Shown here: positions 8,046 to 15,685 of the stretch, piece after piece
Layout: every line of letters starts with the position of its first letter
Position numbering within the stretch: position 1 is the stretch's first letter
Assembly: GCA_902779085.1 (NCBI GenBank)
Contig: CACYZY010000009.1
Span: forward strand, 28,340-92,339
Length of the DNA: 64,000 nucleotides
Direction of reading: 5' to 3'
Source of the DNA: an uncultured Bacteroidales bacterium
GTDB lineage: Bacteria; Bacteroidota; Bacteroidia; Bacteroidales; Bacteroidaceae
Translations under genes and position numbers: made by a program
The notes under the pieces: generated by a model
Database searches by the model: none
What the model saw: the letters and a program-made list of their open reading frames with translations, nothing else
Told to the model about the DNA's origin: nothing

Positions 8046-8897
8046 TTAGAAATCAAAACTCAATTGCGTGTCACCCTTAAAAGGTGGGGCAAGTACACCG
8101 ATGATGACGAAGGGATTGGGCGAACCCATACGCTGCCATTTAAAGGTGGTACCCATTATCAGGTGTATATCCTTGCATGCCATTCCCATATACTTGGCTC
8201 TAACTTGTTCGCAAGCTTTACGCTCATTTCCAAAGCAACTTTTGATGCAATTTCGGTATAGCATATTAACTTCCCAATCCTCGACCATGAGCTTACGTTC
8301 CTGGCCATCATCCGTTTTGAATCTATAGCTGAACTTGAATGGAATTTGCTCAGCGAGCTTGAAGTTCTCTTTCCATGTATTCTCATCGAAGATGTCAGTT
8401 TGCATTATCTCTGCCTTCAACTTGCTTTCTACCAGTTTCCGTTTCTCAAAGGTATTGTCTTCCTTTGGCTCATAAACGAAATCTACAATTTCTGAAGGCT
8501 TCAGGATGGCAAGTGATAACTCATTACTCTTTGCTAAGTCAATCAGTTCGGTCATGTTGGTATAGATGCGCTTGTTCTTTGTCATCCATTCCCTGCGCAG
8601 GTCCCAGTTTGCCTTGTTGGGATTCCTGTCTAGCTTATCAAGTAATTTTAGGGTATCCTTTCCAACTATACGAAAGCTTTCTGGGCGGTCGTCATGGGTC
8701 AGGTTCTGCTCAAGGTTTACTTCTATCCATTGCCATTTGGTATAGCGTTCGTATTCTTCAAGCATGCGGAATGGTACAGGAAAAATACGTATCCATGTAC
8801 CATCTTCTCTAAAGCCTGCTGTACAAACTGTCTCGATATGTTTAGTTGATAAAGTGGGGTAGGTCTTGACTATTACAAGAACTTTGGTTAATGCCAT
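8046..8897 (-). CDS. Unknown protein paired with DUF488 gene (283 aa)
   Basis: The N-terminus 'ALTKVLVIVKTYPTLSTKH' followed by 'ETVCTAGFREDG' and 'WIRIFPVPFR' has a strand-rich, conserved look, but I cannot name the family. Other visible features are basic helices in the middle and a C-terminus with 'IGVLAPPF' and a short phenylalanine tail. Its ATG lies one base after the stop of the DUF488 fusion gene, so the two are translationally linked and probably work together. It has 32 Lys/Arg-rich patches in the central part that could contact nucleic acid, which is only an inference. There is no signal peptide. Confidence 0.75.
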   Translation of the reverse strand: MALTKVLVIVKTYPTLSTKHIETVCTAGFREDGTWIRIFPVPFRMLEEYERYTKWQWIEVNLEQNLTHDDRPESFRIVGKDTLKLLDKLDRNPNKANWDLRREWMTKNKRIYTNMTELIDLAKSNELSLAILKPSEIVDFVYEPKEDNTFEKRKLVESKLKAEIMQTDIFDENTWKENFKLAEQIPFKFSYRFKTDDGQERKLMVEDWEVNMLYRNCIKSCFGNERKACEQVRAKYMGMACKDIHLIMGTTFKWQRMGSPNPFVIIGVLAPPFKGDTQLSFDF

Positions 8898-8898
8898 G

Positions 8899-9813
8899 TT
8901 AGATCGCTTTATATGAATAATTAATGTTAGGTAGGGTCATAAGTGCATTTGCAACACGTGTACGATGGCATTGACGGGGATCGTGTTCAAAGCAGGTAAG
9001 AGCCACGCGGAAGCCTGAGTCTACAATTTCCCTCAGCCTAAGTAGGTGGCTCCAGTTGTCCTTAAGGGTTGTCTGCTCATAGCGGGAGAACAGACGATCG
9101 TAGTCCTCCTGTGATTTTAGCTCCTGACGTTCTCCATTCTCTATGCCGAGTTCTGGGATGTGGATGTAGCTAATACCTACAGCATCGCAAGCCTTGCTTA
9201 ATATAGGCTTGGAAAAACCGTACTTCATGCTGAATGCGTTTTTGCGGACATCTACAAGAACTCTTATGTCATTCTGAATAAGTATCGTAATATATTTCTC
9301 CAGAGAAATGCCTTCATAGCCTATGGTAAACAGCATGGGAGAAGCTTTCTCCAATGTAGATTTATATCGGTTCAACTTCGTGATATCATCTTTGTTTAGA
9401 ATCTGTTCAGCAATCTTGCTCCTAACAGCAAAGAAGGGGTAGTTCTGGTAAATGTAACGGATTAGTTCGTTCTGAGTCATACTCCCAAAGCGTTTCTTCG
9501 TCTTTTCTAATATTTCCCTGTCAAACAGGTCAAGATGAGATAAGTATCCAGCAGAGTTTAAAGAATATATCTTTTCCTGTTTCTCGCAGTCTTCTATAGT
9601 TATAAAACCGTTCTTTTCTAATGCTACCATATCCTTATTAGCAGAGAATGAAAAACAACCATATAGATAGGGTGCAAACTCATATAGGGGCTTTTCCAAG
9701 CTCTGTCTATCTACAAAAAGGAAAAGCAGTTTTTGGAACTTTTTGGCAGTAAGGTTACCACCGAATGCCTCAAGAACAGAGAGCAACACGATATGTCTGT
9801 AGAAAAACGTCAT
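8899..9813 (-). CDS. Fusion of SocA/Panacea-like N-domain with DUF488 domain
   Basis: I start at ATG 9813; a longer reading from 9837 would begin with TTG inside the promoter element. The N-terminal part (about 1-100) has 'NLTAKKFQKLLFLFV' and 'YEFAPYLYGCFS', resembling the Panacea / SocA-type (DUF4065-like) domain found in antitoxins. The C-terminal part (from about 155) is DUF488: FTIGYEGISLEKYI, LVDVRKNAFSMKYGFSK, and a final 'LTCFEHDPRQCHR', the Cys-rich end typical of DUF488. DUF488 has no firmly established activity. The next gene starts one base after its stop. The fusion suggests a regulated effector or a toxin-antitoxin-like role, which is inference. Confidence 0.75.
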   Translation of the reverse strand: MTFFYRHIVLLSVLEAFGGNLTAKKFQKLLFLFVDRQSLEKPLYEFAPYLYGCFSFSANKDMVALEKNGFITIEDCEKQEKIYSLNSAGYLSHLDLFDREILEKTKKRFGSMTQNELIRYIYQNYPFFAVRSKIAEQILNKDDITKLNRYKSTLEKASPMLFTIGYEGISLEKYITILIQNDIRVLVDVRKNAFSMKYGFSKPILSKACDAVGISYIHIPELGIENGERQELKSQEDYDRLFSRYEQTTLKDNWSHLLRLREIVDSGFRVALTCFEHDPRQCHRTRVANALMTLPNINYSYKAI

Positions 9814-9834
9814 TGTAGCATTATAACCTCGCTG

Positions 9835-9842
9835 CAAAGATA
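9835..9842 (-). promoter_or_regulatory. -7 promoter element of the DUF488 operon
   Basis: On the minus strand the sequence reads TATCTTTG, a perfect TAnnTTTG element, 21 bases before ATG 9813. The leader would be very short (about 15 bases). No clear TTTG -33 element is seen. Confidence 0.6.
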
Positions 9843-10046
9843 AGCAAAAATAAAACCACGGCCTATAAAAGCGCTGAAATTATTTTCTATAGTTGTCTTT
9901 CACAATACTCTTTCGAATCTTAAAAAAGTGTTGACTGTCTATTGCCTTTGGATGTAACGTGTCGCTCCTGTTCTTCTTATCTCTGATCCTGTTCATTTGA
10001 CATGATAATAATAGTAGTCGGAAAATATTAAGGTATGGTGTAGGTT

Positions 10047-10181
10047 ATGGATAATTCTTATGAGAATAAACTAAACTATGCCGCGTACCATCAAGCCGTG
10101 CTATCAACCTCTCTTTCTTTTGGTAGACAAGGAGCCTCTATTTATAGTTATATGCGTGTATTTTACCTTCAAATTCGATAA
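10047..10181 (+). other. 44-codon open frame in the 9843-10299 gap
   Basis: The gap between 9843 and 10299 holds no recognisable gene. This short frame (MDNSYENKLNYAAYHQ...) is open from ATG to TAA, but no homology or promoter supports it. It may be a gene remnant or chance. Confidence 0.2.
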
Positions 10182-10194
10182 AAATACGAATTTG
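10170..10194. promoter_or_regulatory. Inverted repeat, possible AbiEi operator
   Basis: CAAATTCG (10170-10177) and CGAATTTG (10187-10194) form a perfect 8-bp inverted repeat with a 9-base AT spacer, about 105 bases upstream of the AbiEi-like start. AbiEi antitoxins bind inverted repeats in their own promoter through the N-terminal winged helix, so this is a candidate operator. Confidence 0.35.
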
Positions 10195-10299
10195 GAGATA
10201 AATTTATATAAAATCACCAATATTTGAAGAAAATGTTTGGTTGAACAAAAAAAATATTTTGGCAACAAATTTAGGGTGGAATTCATATAATAAACGAAT

Positions 10300-11013
10300 A
10301 TGGCTACAAAAATACAGCTAATAATAGAGACGGCACCTAACAAATCAGTCTTATTTGGTTCGTGGCTTTCAAGTCAGGGATTGGATGCACGTGGTCAGTA
10401 TGCTTATATGAAAAGCGGATGGCTTGACCGTATATCGAAAGGGGTTTATAAGATACACGGAACAGAACCGACCTTGTTGGCAACTGTATCGTCATATAAC
10501 ACGCAACTTGATAAGAGTTGTGTGGTAGGTGCATATACATCTTTAGAACTTCGAGGATACTCTCATTATCTTTCTATGGGGAAACCTATGGCTTATCTTT
10601 TTACAGACAAAAACAATAAGTTGCCTTCGTGGTTGCTAAGAGAGGAGTGGGATATGATTATAAAATATTGGTTGTTTCATACGCTCATGAATTTACATAG
10701 TTGTTGCGATTTGCGACTACAAAATAACAAAAAAGGGCGTAAAAAACAACTCGGCGAAGCCCGAAAACAGGTCGCCGAGGGTGCAACTCTAAAACTAGTT
10801 TTAGAAATTCAAGAAAATTTTGGCTCAGTTGAGCGTCTTTTGAGCCAAAAGTTAGATGTGAATGCTTATCCTTATCTTATAAGCAGATTTCTCGATGCAA
10901 TGAACCTCTTTAATGCTATCCTACATTCATTCATAAAGTTATTCACAGCTCCTTTTTCTGTGATTTTTTGTGTCTTATTCAAGTCTTTCTTGTTTTCAAT
11001 ATTGTCTTCATGA
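10300..11013 (+). pseudogene. Truncated AbiEi-type antitoxin (type IV TA remnant)
   Basis: Residues 1 to about 125 match the N-terminal winged-helix and following region of AbiEi antitoxins: a 'SQGLDARGQYAYMKSGWL' start, 'ISKGVYKI', then 'VVGAYTSLELRGYSHY', 'GKPMAYLFTD' and 'KLPSWLL'. After 'REEWDMIIKYW' (about base 10670) the resemblance stops and the frame runs through low-complexity, Lys-rich and then hydrophobic residues until 11013. The last 140 bases lie opposite the convergent gene at 10872-11243. No AbiEii nucleotidyltransferase toxin follows. I read it as an antitoxin gene cut off by insertion or deletion near 10680. The N-terminal DNA-binding part could still be made. Confidence 0.6.
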
Positions 11014-11243
11014 AAATGAATTAGACAATCAACAGCTTTGTCAATTGTATTCTCTGCTATTGGCGTTGGATATCCCATGGCATTCACTAAAGAACAACTC
11101 AGCAACTCCGCACATTCTGGGGCATCCATTAGGGTTCTAACTTTACGTACATATTCTTTCTGTTCCTCCTGTTCGTACTTTTGCTCTAAGATTATCAAAA
11201 AGATGTCGGCAAGAGTACGTAGTCTTTCATCTCTATCTTGCAT
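10872..11243 (-). CDS. Small unknown protein, third gene of ATPase/nuclease-like operon
   Basis: The 123-residue protein is acidic and helical at the N-terminus ('RDERLRTLADIFLIILEQKY') and basic at the C-terminus. I recognise no domain. It begins 8 bases after the stop of the 184-residue nuclease-like gene, on the same strand, so it is probably co-expressed. Its 3' end overlaps the converging AbiEi remnant, so the last part may be degraded sequence. A role as a regulator or immunity partner of the operon is possible but not shown. Confidence 0.55.
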   Translation of the reverse strand: MQDRDERLRTLADIFLIILEQKYEQEEQKEYVRKVRTLMDAPECAELLSCSLVNAMGYPTPIAENTIDKAVDCLIHFHEDNIENKKDLNKTQKITEKGAVNNFMNECRIALKRFIASRNLLIR

Positions 11244-11250
11244 GATGTAT

Positions 11251-11805
11251 TTAATCTAAAAAACGAGCTATAGGAAATATACCAACACTATTAAAAGTTA
11301 TAAACTCTTGCGTCTTATCAATGGTACCCCTTCCTTTTGTCAACAACTTAGAAGATTTGCATTCTTTCAATTTAACTTTACGTGTCACAATATTATTGCG
11401 ATTGAAAGGCTCATCTCCAAAGTCTTCGTGAAGCCTTTCTGCAGAGCTATAAATATACTCCATAAAAGTCTGAGATGCTTTTAACTGCTTTTCTGCATCA
11501 GCTGAAGCTCCTCGTTTCATCTCAATAAGAAAAACATATGGTTTTCCATTCAAATCTACTAACAACACATAGTCACAAAACTTCCTTAATCCTTCTGGTG
11601 ACTCATCCGATTGATTAAAGAAGGGCAAAAATTCTGTAACATCCAGATCGAATCGATACAAGGCAGATACGATATTCCTTCGTCCTGTTTTATCAAGTTG
11701 AACTTTCTGAGGCTTATGGGCTCCCTTACTCTCAATCATCCATTCTTGAGAAGGTGAAAGGAATGATTTATCTAAAATGCGGAATAACTGGCTGTATTCA
11801 CTCAT
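11251..11805 (-). CDS. PD-(D/E)XK nuclease-like protein partnered with ATPase
   Basis: In the 184-residue protein, residues 77-97 read 'CDYVLLV...YVFLIEMKRG', the PD-(D/E)XK pattern: an Asp (D78) on one strand, then E95-M-K97 on the next strand. A helix with 'AEKQLKASQTFMEYI' follows, where many such nucleases have a conserved Gln/Lys. This suggests a metal-dependent nuclease or a nuclease-fold protein. The start overlaps the ATPase stop by 4 bases. Pairs of an ABC-type ATPase and a small nuclease-fold protein are common in anti-phage systems, but I cannot match this one to a named system. Confidence 0.6.
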   Translation of the reverse strand: MSEYSQLFRILDKSFLSPSQEWMIESKGAHKPQKVQLDKTGRRNIVSALYRFDLDVTEFLPFFNQSDESPEGLRKFCDYVLLVDLNGKPYVFLIEMKRGASADAEKQLKASQTFMEYIYSSAERLHEDFGDEPFNRNNIVTRKVKLKECKSSKLLTKGRGTIDKTQEFITFNSVGIFPIARFLD

Positions 11806-13178
11806 ACGTATTCCTCCTGCATACGGTCATAGAGTGTTTCCGTGATTTTGTTCTGGCTATTGATGGTATTATCTATGCTCTCTACAGCAAAACCATCGTT
11901 CTCGACCTTTACATCAACGACATCAAGGAATCGTTTCGACTTGCCATAATTGAAGTATTTGACGACTACAGTTTCTTTATTCATGAGCATCTCTTCCTTA
12001 TATCCCATTTCATTTATTAGTTGTGCATCATGGTGATAAAGGCTCCCTGCCATAATGAGATTATTGACTTCTCGAACCATATAGTCGCTATGCGTGCTAA
12101 CTATAAGACGTAAGCCCATTTTTGAGAGCATAGAGAATATTCGCACTAAAGCAATTTGGACATCTGGGTGAAAGTTCATTTCTGGCTCATCAATAATCAG
12201 CAAATCACCTTTGCGGGCAATGTGCTTCAGATAAATAACAAGACTTGACATCGTTTTAACAATGGAAGATGCCATATGAATAGGCAGATGTTTAGAGCGT
12301 CCTGCTTTTTCTGAAATAAATTCCACATCACCATTCCTCGTAATTTTGACCTCTCCATGTAGGATACCTTTCTCAATCTGTTCTGCAAACTGATAATATG
12401 GCCCATTGAATTTCTGTACATTCTCCAAGTCATTAGCTATACGAAGACTACTTCTCACTGCTAATGGATAACGGCGCGAACTGCTGTTCACCATGTCGAA
12501 AATGTCTAATTCAGATTGACCACTTTTCTGCTGAATGCGGTCAATTAGTTCGTTTCTGCTTAGCGACAACTCTGTCTTAAATGTATAGATAGAGTTACGT
12601 TCAACCGTCAACATCCGAACTCCCCCAATATTTCCAAAACAGAGTATACGAAAATAGTGACTCAGCATAAAACGAATATTCATCAGGCTATCGCGTATAA
12701 TATTCTGAGCCTTAATATTTGCTTGATATCTGACAACGTCAGAATCTGCATCCTTTTCAAGAACCACTTCTGCATCATTGTTGCCTGAAACAAGACGGCA
12801 AGGCTGACTGACAATTTTTTCAAATTCGTTATCAGATAGTGACAAAGTCAATTCAAATTGGCTAAACAACTTCTCCACCATTGAATCACCAATACCGAAG
12901 ATACTGCCCAATTTGGATTTCATTCCTTTAGCAAGGTCTCCGATATATTCATCTATCAATTCACGACGAAGCACAAATTGTTGTTCTGATAAAATCTGTT
13001 TGGCAATTTTGTCCAATCCTTTTGAATCATCATAGTCAGAATCCTCATTGATTGCATACAAAAGATAAGACATGTACGTTTTACCAGTACTATTGGGGCC
13101 ACAAAATAAGGTGAACGGCTTTTGTAAGTCCACAACAGCCTTTCGAATCGGTCCTAAATATGATACATCTGCAATCAT
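11802..13178 (-). CDS. AAA_15/AAA_21-type ATPase (SMC/OLD-like)
   Basis: The 458-residue protein has Walker A GPNSTGKT at 27-34 and a late Walker B ending D330-E331 (LLIIDEPEMNFHP), followed by 'IVSTHSDYMVREVNNLI', the D-loop/His switch of ABC-type ATPases that act with nucleases. The middle part is a helical insertion. The signature-like 'MASSIVKTMSSL' precedes Walker B. There is no Toprim domain, so it is not a full OLD nuclease; the nuclease-fold partner is encoded next door. Such ATPases sense phage DNA or proteins and control an effector. A TACCTTTG promoter lies 38 bases upstream. Confidence 0.85.
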   Translation of the reverse strand: MIADVSYLGPIRKAVVDLQKPFTLFCGPNSTGKTYMSYLLYAINEDSDYDDSKGLDKIAKQILSEQQFVLRRELIDEYIGDLAKGMKSKLGSIFGIGDSMVEKLFSQFELTLSLSDNEFEKIVSQPCRLVSGNNDAEVVLEKDADSDVVRYQANIKAQNIIRDSLMNIRFMLSHYFRILCFGNIGGVRMLTVERNSIYTFKTELSLSRNELIDRIQQKSGQSELDIFDMVNSSSRRYPLAVRSSLRIANDLENVQKFNGPYYQFAEQIEKGILHGEVKITRNGDVEFISEKAGRSKHLPIHMASSIVKTMSSLVIYLKHIARKGDLLIIDEPEMNFHPDVQIALVRIFSMLSKMGLRLIVSTHSDYMVREVNNLIMAGSLYHHDAQLINEMGYKEEMLMNKETVVVKYFNYGKSKRFLDVVDVKVENDGFAVESIDNTINSQNKITETLYDRMQEEYV

Positions 13179-13215
13179 ACCAATGAAAAAATTGTTAGAA
13201 ATCTATTCGCGGTTG

Positions 13216-13223
13216 CAAAGGTA
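13216..13223 (-). promoter_or_regulatory. -7 promoter element of the ATPase/nuclease operon
   Basis: The minus strand reads TACCTTTG, matching TAnnTTTG, 38 bases before ATG 13178. It gives the three-gene operon its own promoter, separate from the upstream Crp-like gene. Confidence 0.6.
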
Positions 13224-13291
13224 CAACTTTATTTTGAAATTCCGTCCGATCAGGACGTTAAAAGTAACGAAATGGACTTGTTCTTGCACTT

Positions 13292-13876
13292 TTATTGCCC
13301 GAATGTAATCTCCTTGCGTAGTTTGCTCAGGTAGATGGGCGTGATGTTGAGGAACGAGGCGATGTCCTTCAGCGAGAGCATCTGCACCACCTGAGGACAG
13401 CGGTCGATGAGACGACGGTAGCAACTGCGGGCGGTGTAGCGGTAATGGTCGAGGTCGCGGCAATAGACCATCTTGAACAGGTTCTTCAGGATCTTCACGT
13501 CCATCTTCGCCATCTTCGGGTCGTTGTCGAACAGTGCCTGCAGCTCCTGTCCGCTGATGATGCGCACCTCGCACGGCATGTCCGCCTCGATGCTCACCTC
13601 CGACACGTCGCCGTCGAGGCAGTACGGGAAGTCGGCCACGAACTCGCCCTCGAAGGCGAAGCCCGTGCAGTAGTCCTTGCCCTCCTCGTCGTTGTGAACC
13701 ATGTACTTGAAGCATCCGCGCTCCACGAAGGCCACCCACTGCACCGGCTCGCCCGCCTCCTCCAGCGTCTCGCCGCGCTCCATCACGCGCCGCTCCCCGT
13801 GCTCCATGCAGTACTCCCGCAGGAACTCCAGGTCCAGCCCCTCCTTGTAGGTGTTGAATTGCTTGTTCGTTGTCAT
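13292..13876 (-). CDS. Crp/Fnr-family transcriptional regulator
   Basis: ATG 13876 is chosen; three codons earlier is only TTG. The 194-residue protein has an N-terminal cyclic-nucleotide-binding beta-barrel ('RGETLEEAGEPVQWVAFVERG', then 'GFAFEGEFVADFP') and a C-terminal helix-turn-helix ('LSLKDIASFLNITPIYLSKLR'). Proteins of this type in Bacteroidota often lack true cAMP binding residues and respond to other signals. The gene is much richer in G+C than its AT-rich neighbours, which points to a core gene left among acquired DNA. That base composition also creates long overlapping frames on both strands, which I do not count as genes. Confidence 0.85.
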   Translation of the reverse strand: MTTNKQFNTYKEGLDLEFLREYCMEHGERRVMERGETLEEAGEPVQWVAFVERGCFKYMVHNDEEGKDYCTGFAFEGEFVADFPYCLDGDVSEVSIEADMPCEVRIISGQELQALFDNDPKMAKMDVKILKNLFKMVYCRDLDHYRYTARSCYRRLIDRCPQVVQMLSLKDIASFLNITPIYLSKLRKEITFGQ

Positions 13877-13903
13877 TTTCGTCAATTATCTGATTCGTGG
13901 GTG

Positions 13904-13911
13904 CAAAGGTA
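13904..13911 (-). promoter_or_regulatory. -7 promoter element of the Crp-like gene
   Basis: The minus strand reads TACCTTTG, 28 bases before ATG 13876. Confidence 0.55.
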
Positions 13912-14043
13912 GTCATTTTTCATCACAAATCGTTTCTTTTTGTTATACCACAGCCTTGTTTTAGACAAAATTTGTATATATTACATACTAAACGATGCTA
14001 TTTTCATCAAATTACTTTAAGAAAGTGAAAAAATCACCATTCT

Positions 14044-14077
14044 TTTGCTTCCGTAAGAAGATAATTTCTTATCTTTG
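14044..14077 (+). promoter_or_regulatory. Full Bacteroidota promoter for the SatD-like operon
   Basis: TTTG at 14044-14047 and TATCTTTG at 14070-14077 are spaced 22 bases, the classic -33/-7 arrangement. A leader of about 90 bases to ATG 14171 holds repeated ACAAG/CTTGT words in both orientations, which could be operator half-sites. Confidence 0.65.
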
Positions 14078-14170
14078 CAAGCGAATAAGCTTGTATTAAA
14101 ATAAAACAAGTGAAAAAGATTGTATTTAAAGCAAACAAGTCTATGCGCTTGTAGATAAATTATAGAAAAT

Positions 14171-14824
14171 ATGTATGCTGCAATATCCGCTGATGTAGTT
14201 TCATCGACTTCTCTCTCTCGGGAGTCGATGATTGAACTCAACGAAAAGTTGAAGAAGTGCCTATACATTCTTGAAAGACGTTATCAAGGCTTTTGGGGGC
14301 GTATTGTTAAAGGCGACTCTATCGAATGTATCATGAGCAGGCCCGAAGATGCTTTTGAAGTGGCACTGATTCTGAAAACGTGGGTTAAATCGTTTGAACC
14401 TAGCAATATACAAGAAGACAAGCGATTTAATAGGTACGGCCTTAGGATAGCTATAGGCATCGGTGAGATGAAGACTCTTGACCGTGGCTTAGATATGATG
14501 GATGGCGATGCCATTTATCGTTCTGGACGTGCTATGGACAAACTTGTTGGACGAGCCAAATATTCATTTGTAATTTCAATGGCTGACAATGAGCATGAGC
14601 AAGCATTACAAGTTATATTAACATTAGTCAATCAACTTTTGAATAATGCAACAGCTCGCAAATGTGAGACCCTTTGTGAAAGGATTCTTTCATCAGACAC
14701 AAGTAAAACAGCTGAAAAAATGGGTATCTCTGTCTCTGGGGTCAATCAAACATTAAAGGATCTTGGTTGGAGTGCCATAGAACAAGCAATTTTATATTAT
14801 CGAAAAATAACATCAAAACTATGA
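14171..14824 (+). CDS. SatD-like protein (nucleotide-cyclase-like fold plus HTH)
   Basis: The 217-residue protein begins 'YAAISADVVSSTSLS' and has 'GRIVKGDSIECIM' and 'YGLRIAIGIGEM', a pattern shared by SatD-family proteins and class III cyclase-like domains (a strand with Asp, then a second short strand). The C-terminal 35 residues form a helix-turn-helix ('KTAEKMGISVSGVNQTLKDL'). SatD was named from a Streptococcus acid-tolerance operon; its biochemical role is not clear. It overlaps the DUF3307 gene by 4 bases (ATGA). The same pairing occurs elsewhere as I recall it. The unit lies 73 bases upstream of the four-gene cassette with no promoter in between, so it may be its first part. Confidence 0.65.
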   Translation: MYAAISADVVSSTSLSRESMIELNEKLKKCLYILERRYQGFWGRIVKGDSIECIMSRPEDAFEVALILKTWVKSFEPSNIQEDKRFNRYGLRIAIGIGEMKTLDRGLDMMDGDAIYRSGRAMDKLVGRAKYSFVISMADNEHEQALQVILTLVNQLLNNATARKCETLCERILSSDTSKTAEKMGISVSGVNQTLKDLGWSAIEQAILYYRKITSKL

Positions 14825-15612
14825 TAAGTAATTTGTTTTTCAATCTTATTATTGCTCACATTCTGGGCGATTTTTATCTGCAATGGGGTTCTTCTTGTAA
14901 GAACAAGATTTTGCATTCTGTAAAGGGGAAAGATTTGTGGTTACATTCACTGGTAGTTGGAATACTCTCATGGATTGCAATATGGGATTTAAGGGGATGG
15001 TGGCTTGCCGCTTGTATAATGGCACTCCATTTTTTGATTGACTGGTTTAAGTCGTGTATGCAACTAAAATGTAATATTTTCAATGTAGACAAATCAGATT
15101 CTTCCAAATTGGTTGATGGCGACAACAAACGGTATGATTTGTGGATATTTGTTGTTGATCAAATTATTCACATTGCTGTCATCGTAGTATTTGCTAATAT
15201 TTGGCTGAGAGCAAATAATGATTGGCAGCAATTCGGATGGCTTCATGAGTTTGCGATTAATCACCCGCTGCGTATGAATACCATCGTCGCTATGATGTTA
15301 GCTTTAAAACCAGCAAACATCTTGGTATTACTTATTCTTGGAGCTTGTAAAGTAAGCATTACTCCAACTGAGAATGATGACCATGGTAATTTCCATTCAG
15401 GAGAACTTATTGGATGGCTGGAGCGTGGACTCATGTTGTTATTTGTTGTTATGTCTCAATACGAAGCTATTGGTTTCCTTATTGCAGCAAAATCCATTCT
15501 TCGGTTCAATGAAGCGTCGTCGGGTAGTGAAAAATCTGAATATGTGTTGACAGGAACACTACTTTCATTGGCAATTGCGCTGGCTTTAGGTATATTTACA
15601 TTAAAAATATAA
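14821..15612 (+). CDS. DUF3307 family membrane protein
   Basis: The ATG at 14821 overlaps the SatD-like stop; an earlier in-frame start at 14767 lies inside that gene. The 263-residue protein shows the DUF3307 start 'LIIAHILGDFYLQWG', a 'LHSLVVGILSW' and 'ALHFLIDWFKS' motif, and several hydrophobic helices through the rest (about 5-70, 100-125, 150-185, 195-225, 240-262). It should sit in the inner membrane. The family has no known reaction. Coupling to a SatD-like protein suggests a sensor-membrane pair. Confidence 0.75.
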   Translation: MISNLFFNLIIAHILGDFYLQWGSSCKNKILHSVKGKDLWLHSLVVGILSWIAIWDLRGWWLAACIMALHFLIDWFKSCMQLKCNIFNVDKSDSSKLVDGDNKRYDLWIFVVDQIIHIAVIVVFANIWLRANNDWQQFGWLHEFAINHPLRMNTIVAMMLALKPANILVLLILGACKVSITPTENDDHGNFHSGELIGWLERGLMLLFVVMSQYEAIGFLIAAKSILRFNEASSGSEKSEYVLTGTLLSLAIALALGIFTLKI

Positions 15613-15685
15613 TTTCTCAAAGCGGCCCCCCAATAGCATAAAGAATAAATATACATTGATGAATAGTTATTTATAACTTGAAAAA

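Noticed and set aside
8064-8812. Plus-strand frames opposite the 8046 gene
   Set aside because: They lie opposite a gene with conserved-looking sequence that is coupled to its DUF488 partner, and they show no domain.
9835-9837. TTG start for the DUF488 fusion
   Set aside because: The TTG lies inside the TATCTTTG promoter element; ATG 9813 is the better start.
13203-13916. Long frames on both strands over the Crp-like gene
   Set aside because: They have a high G+C, Arg/Gly/Ala-rich composition with no domain, and arise from the composition of the Crp-like gene, which has clear family motifs.
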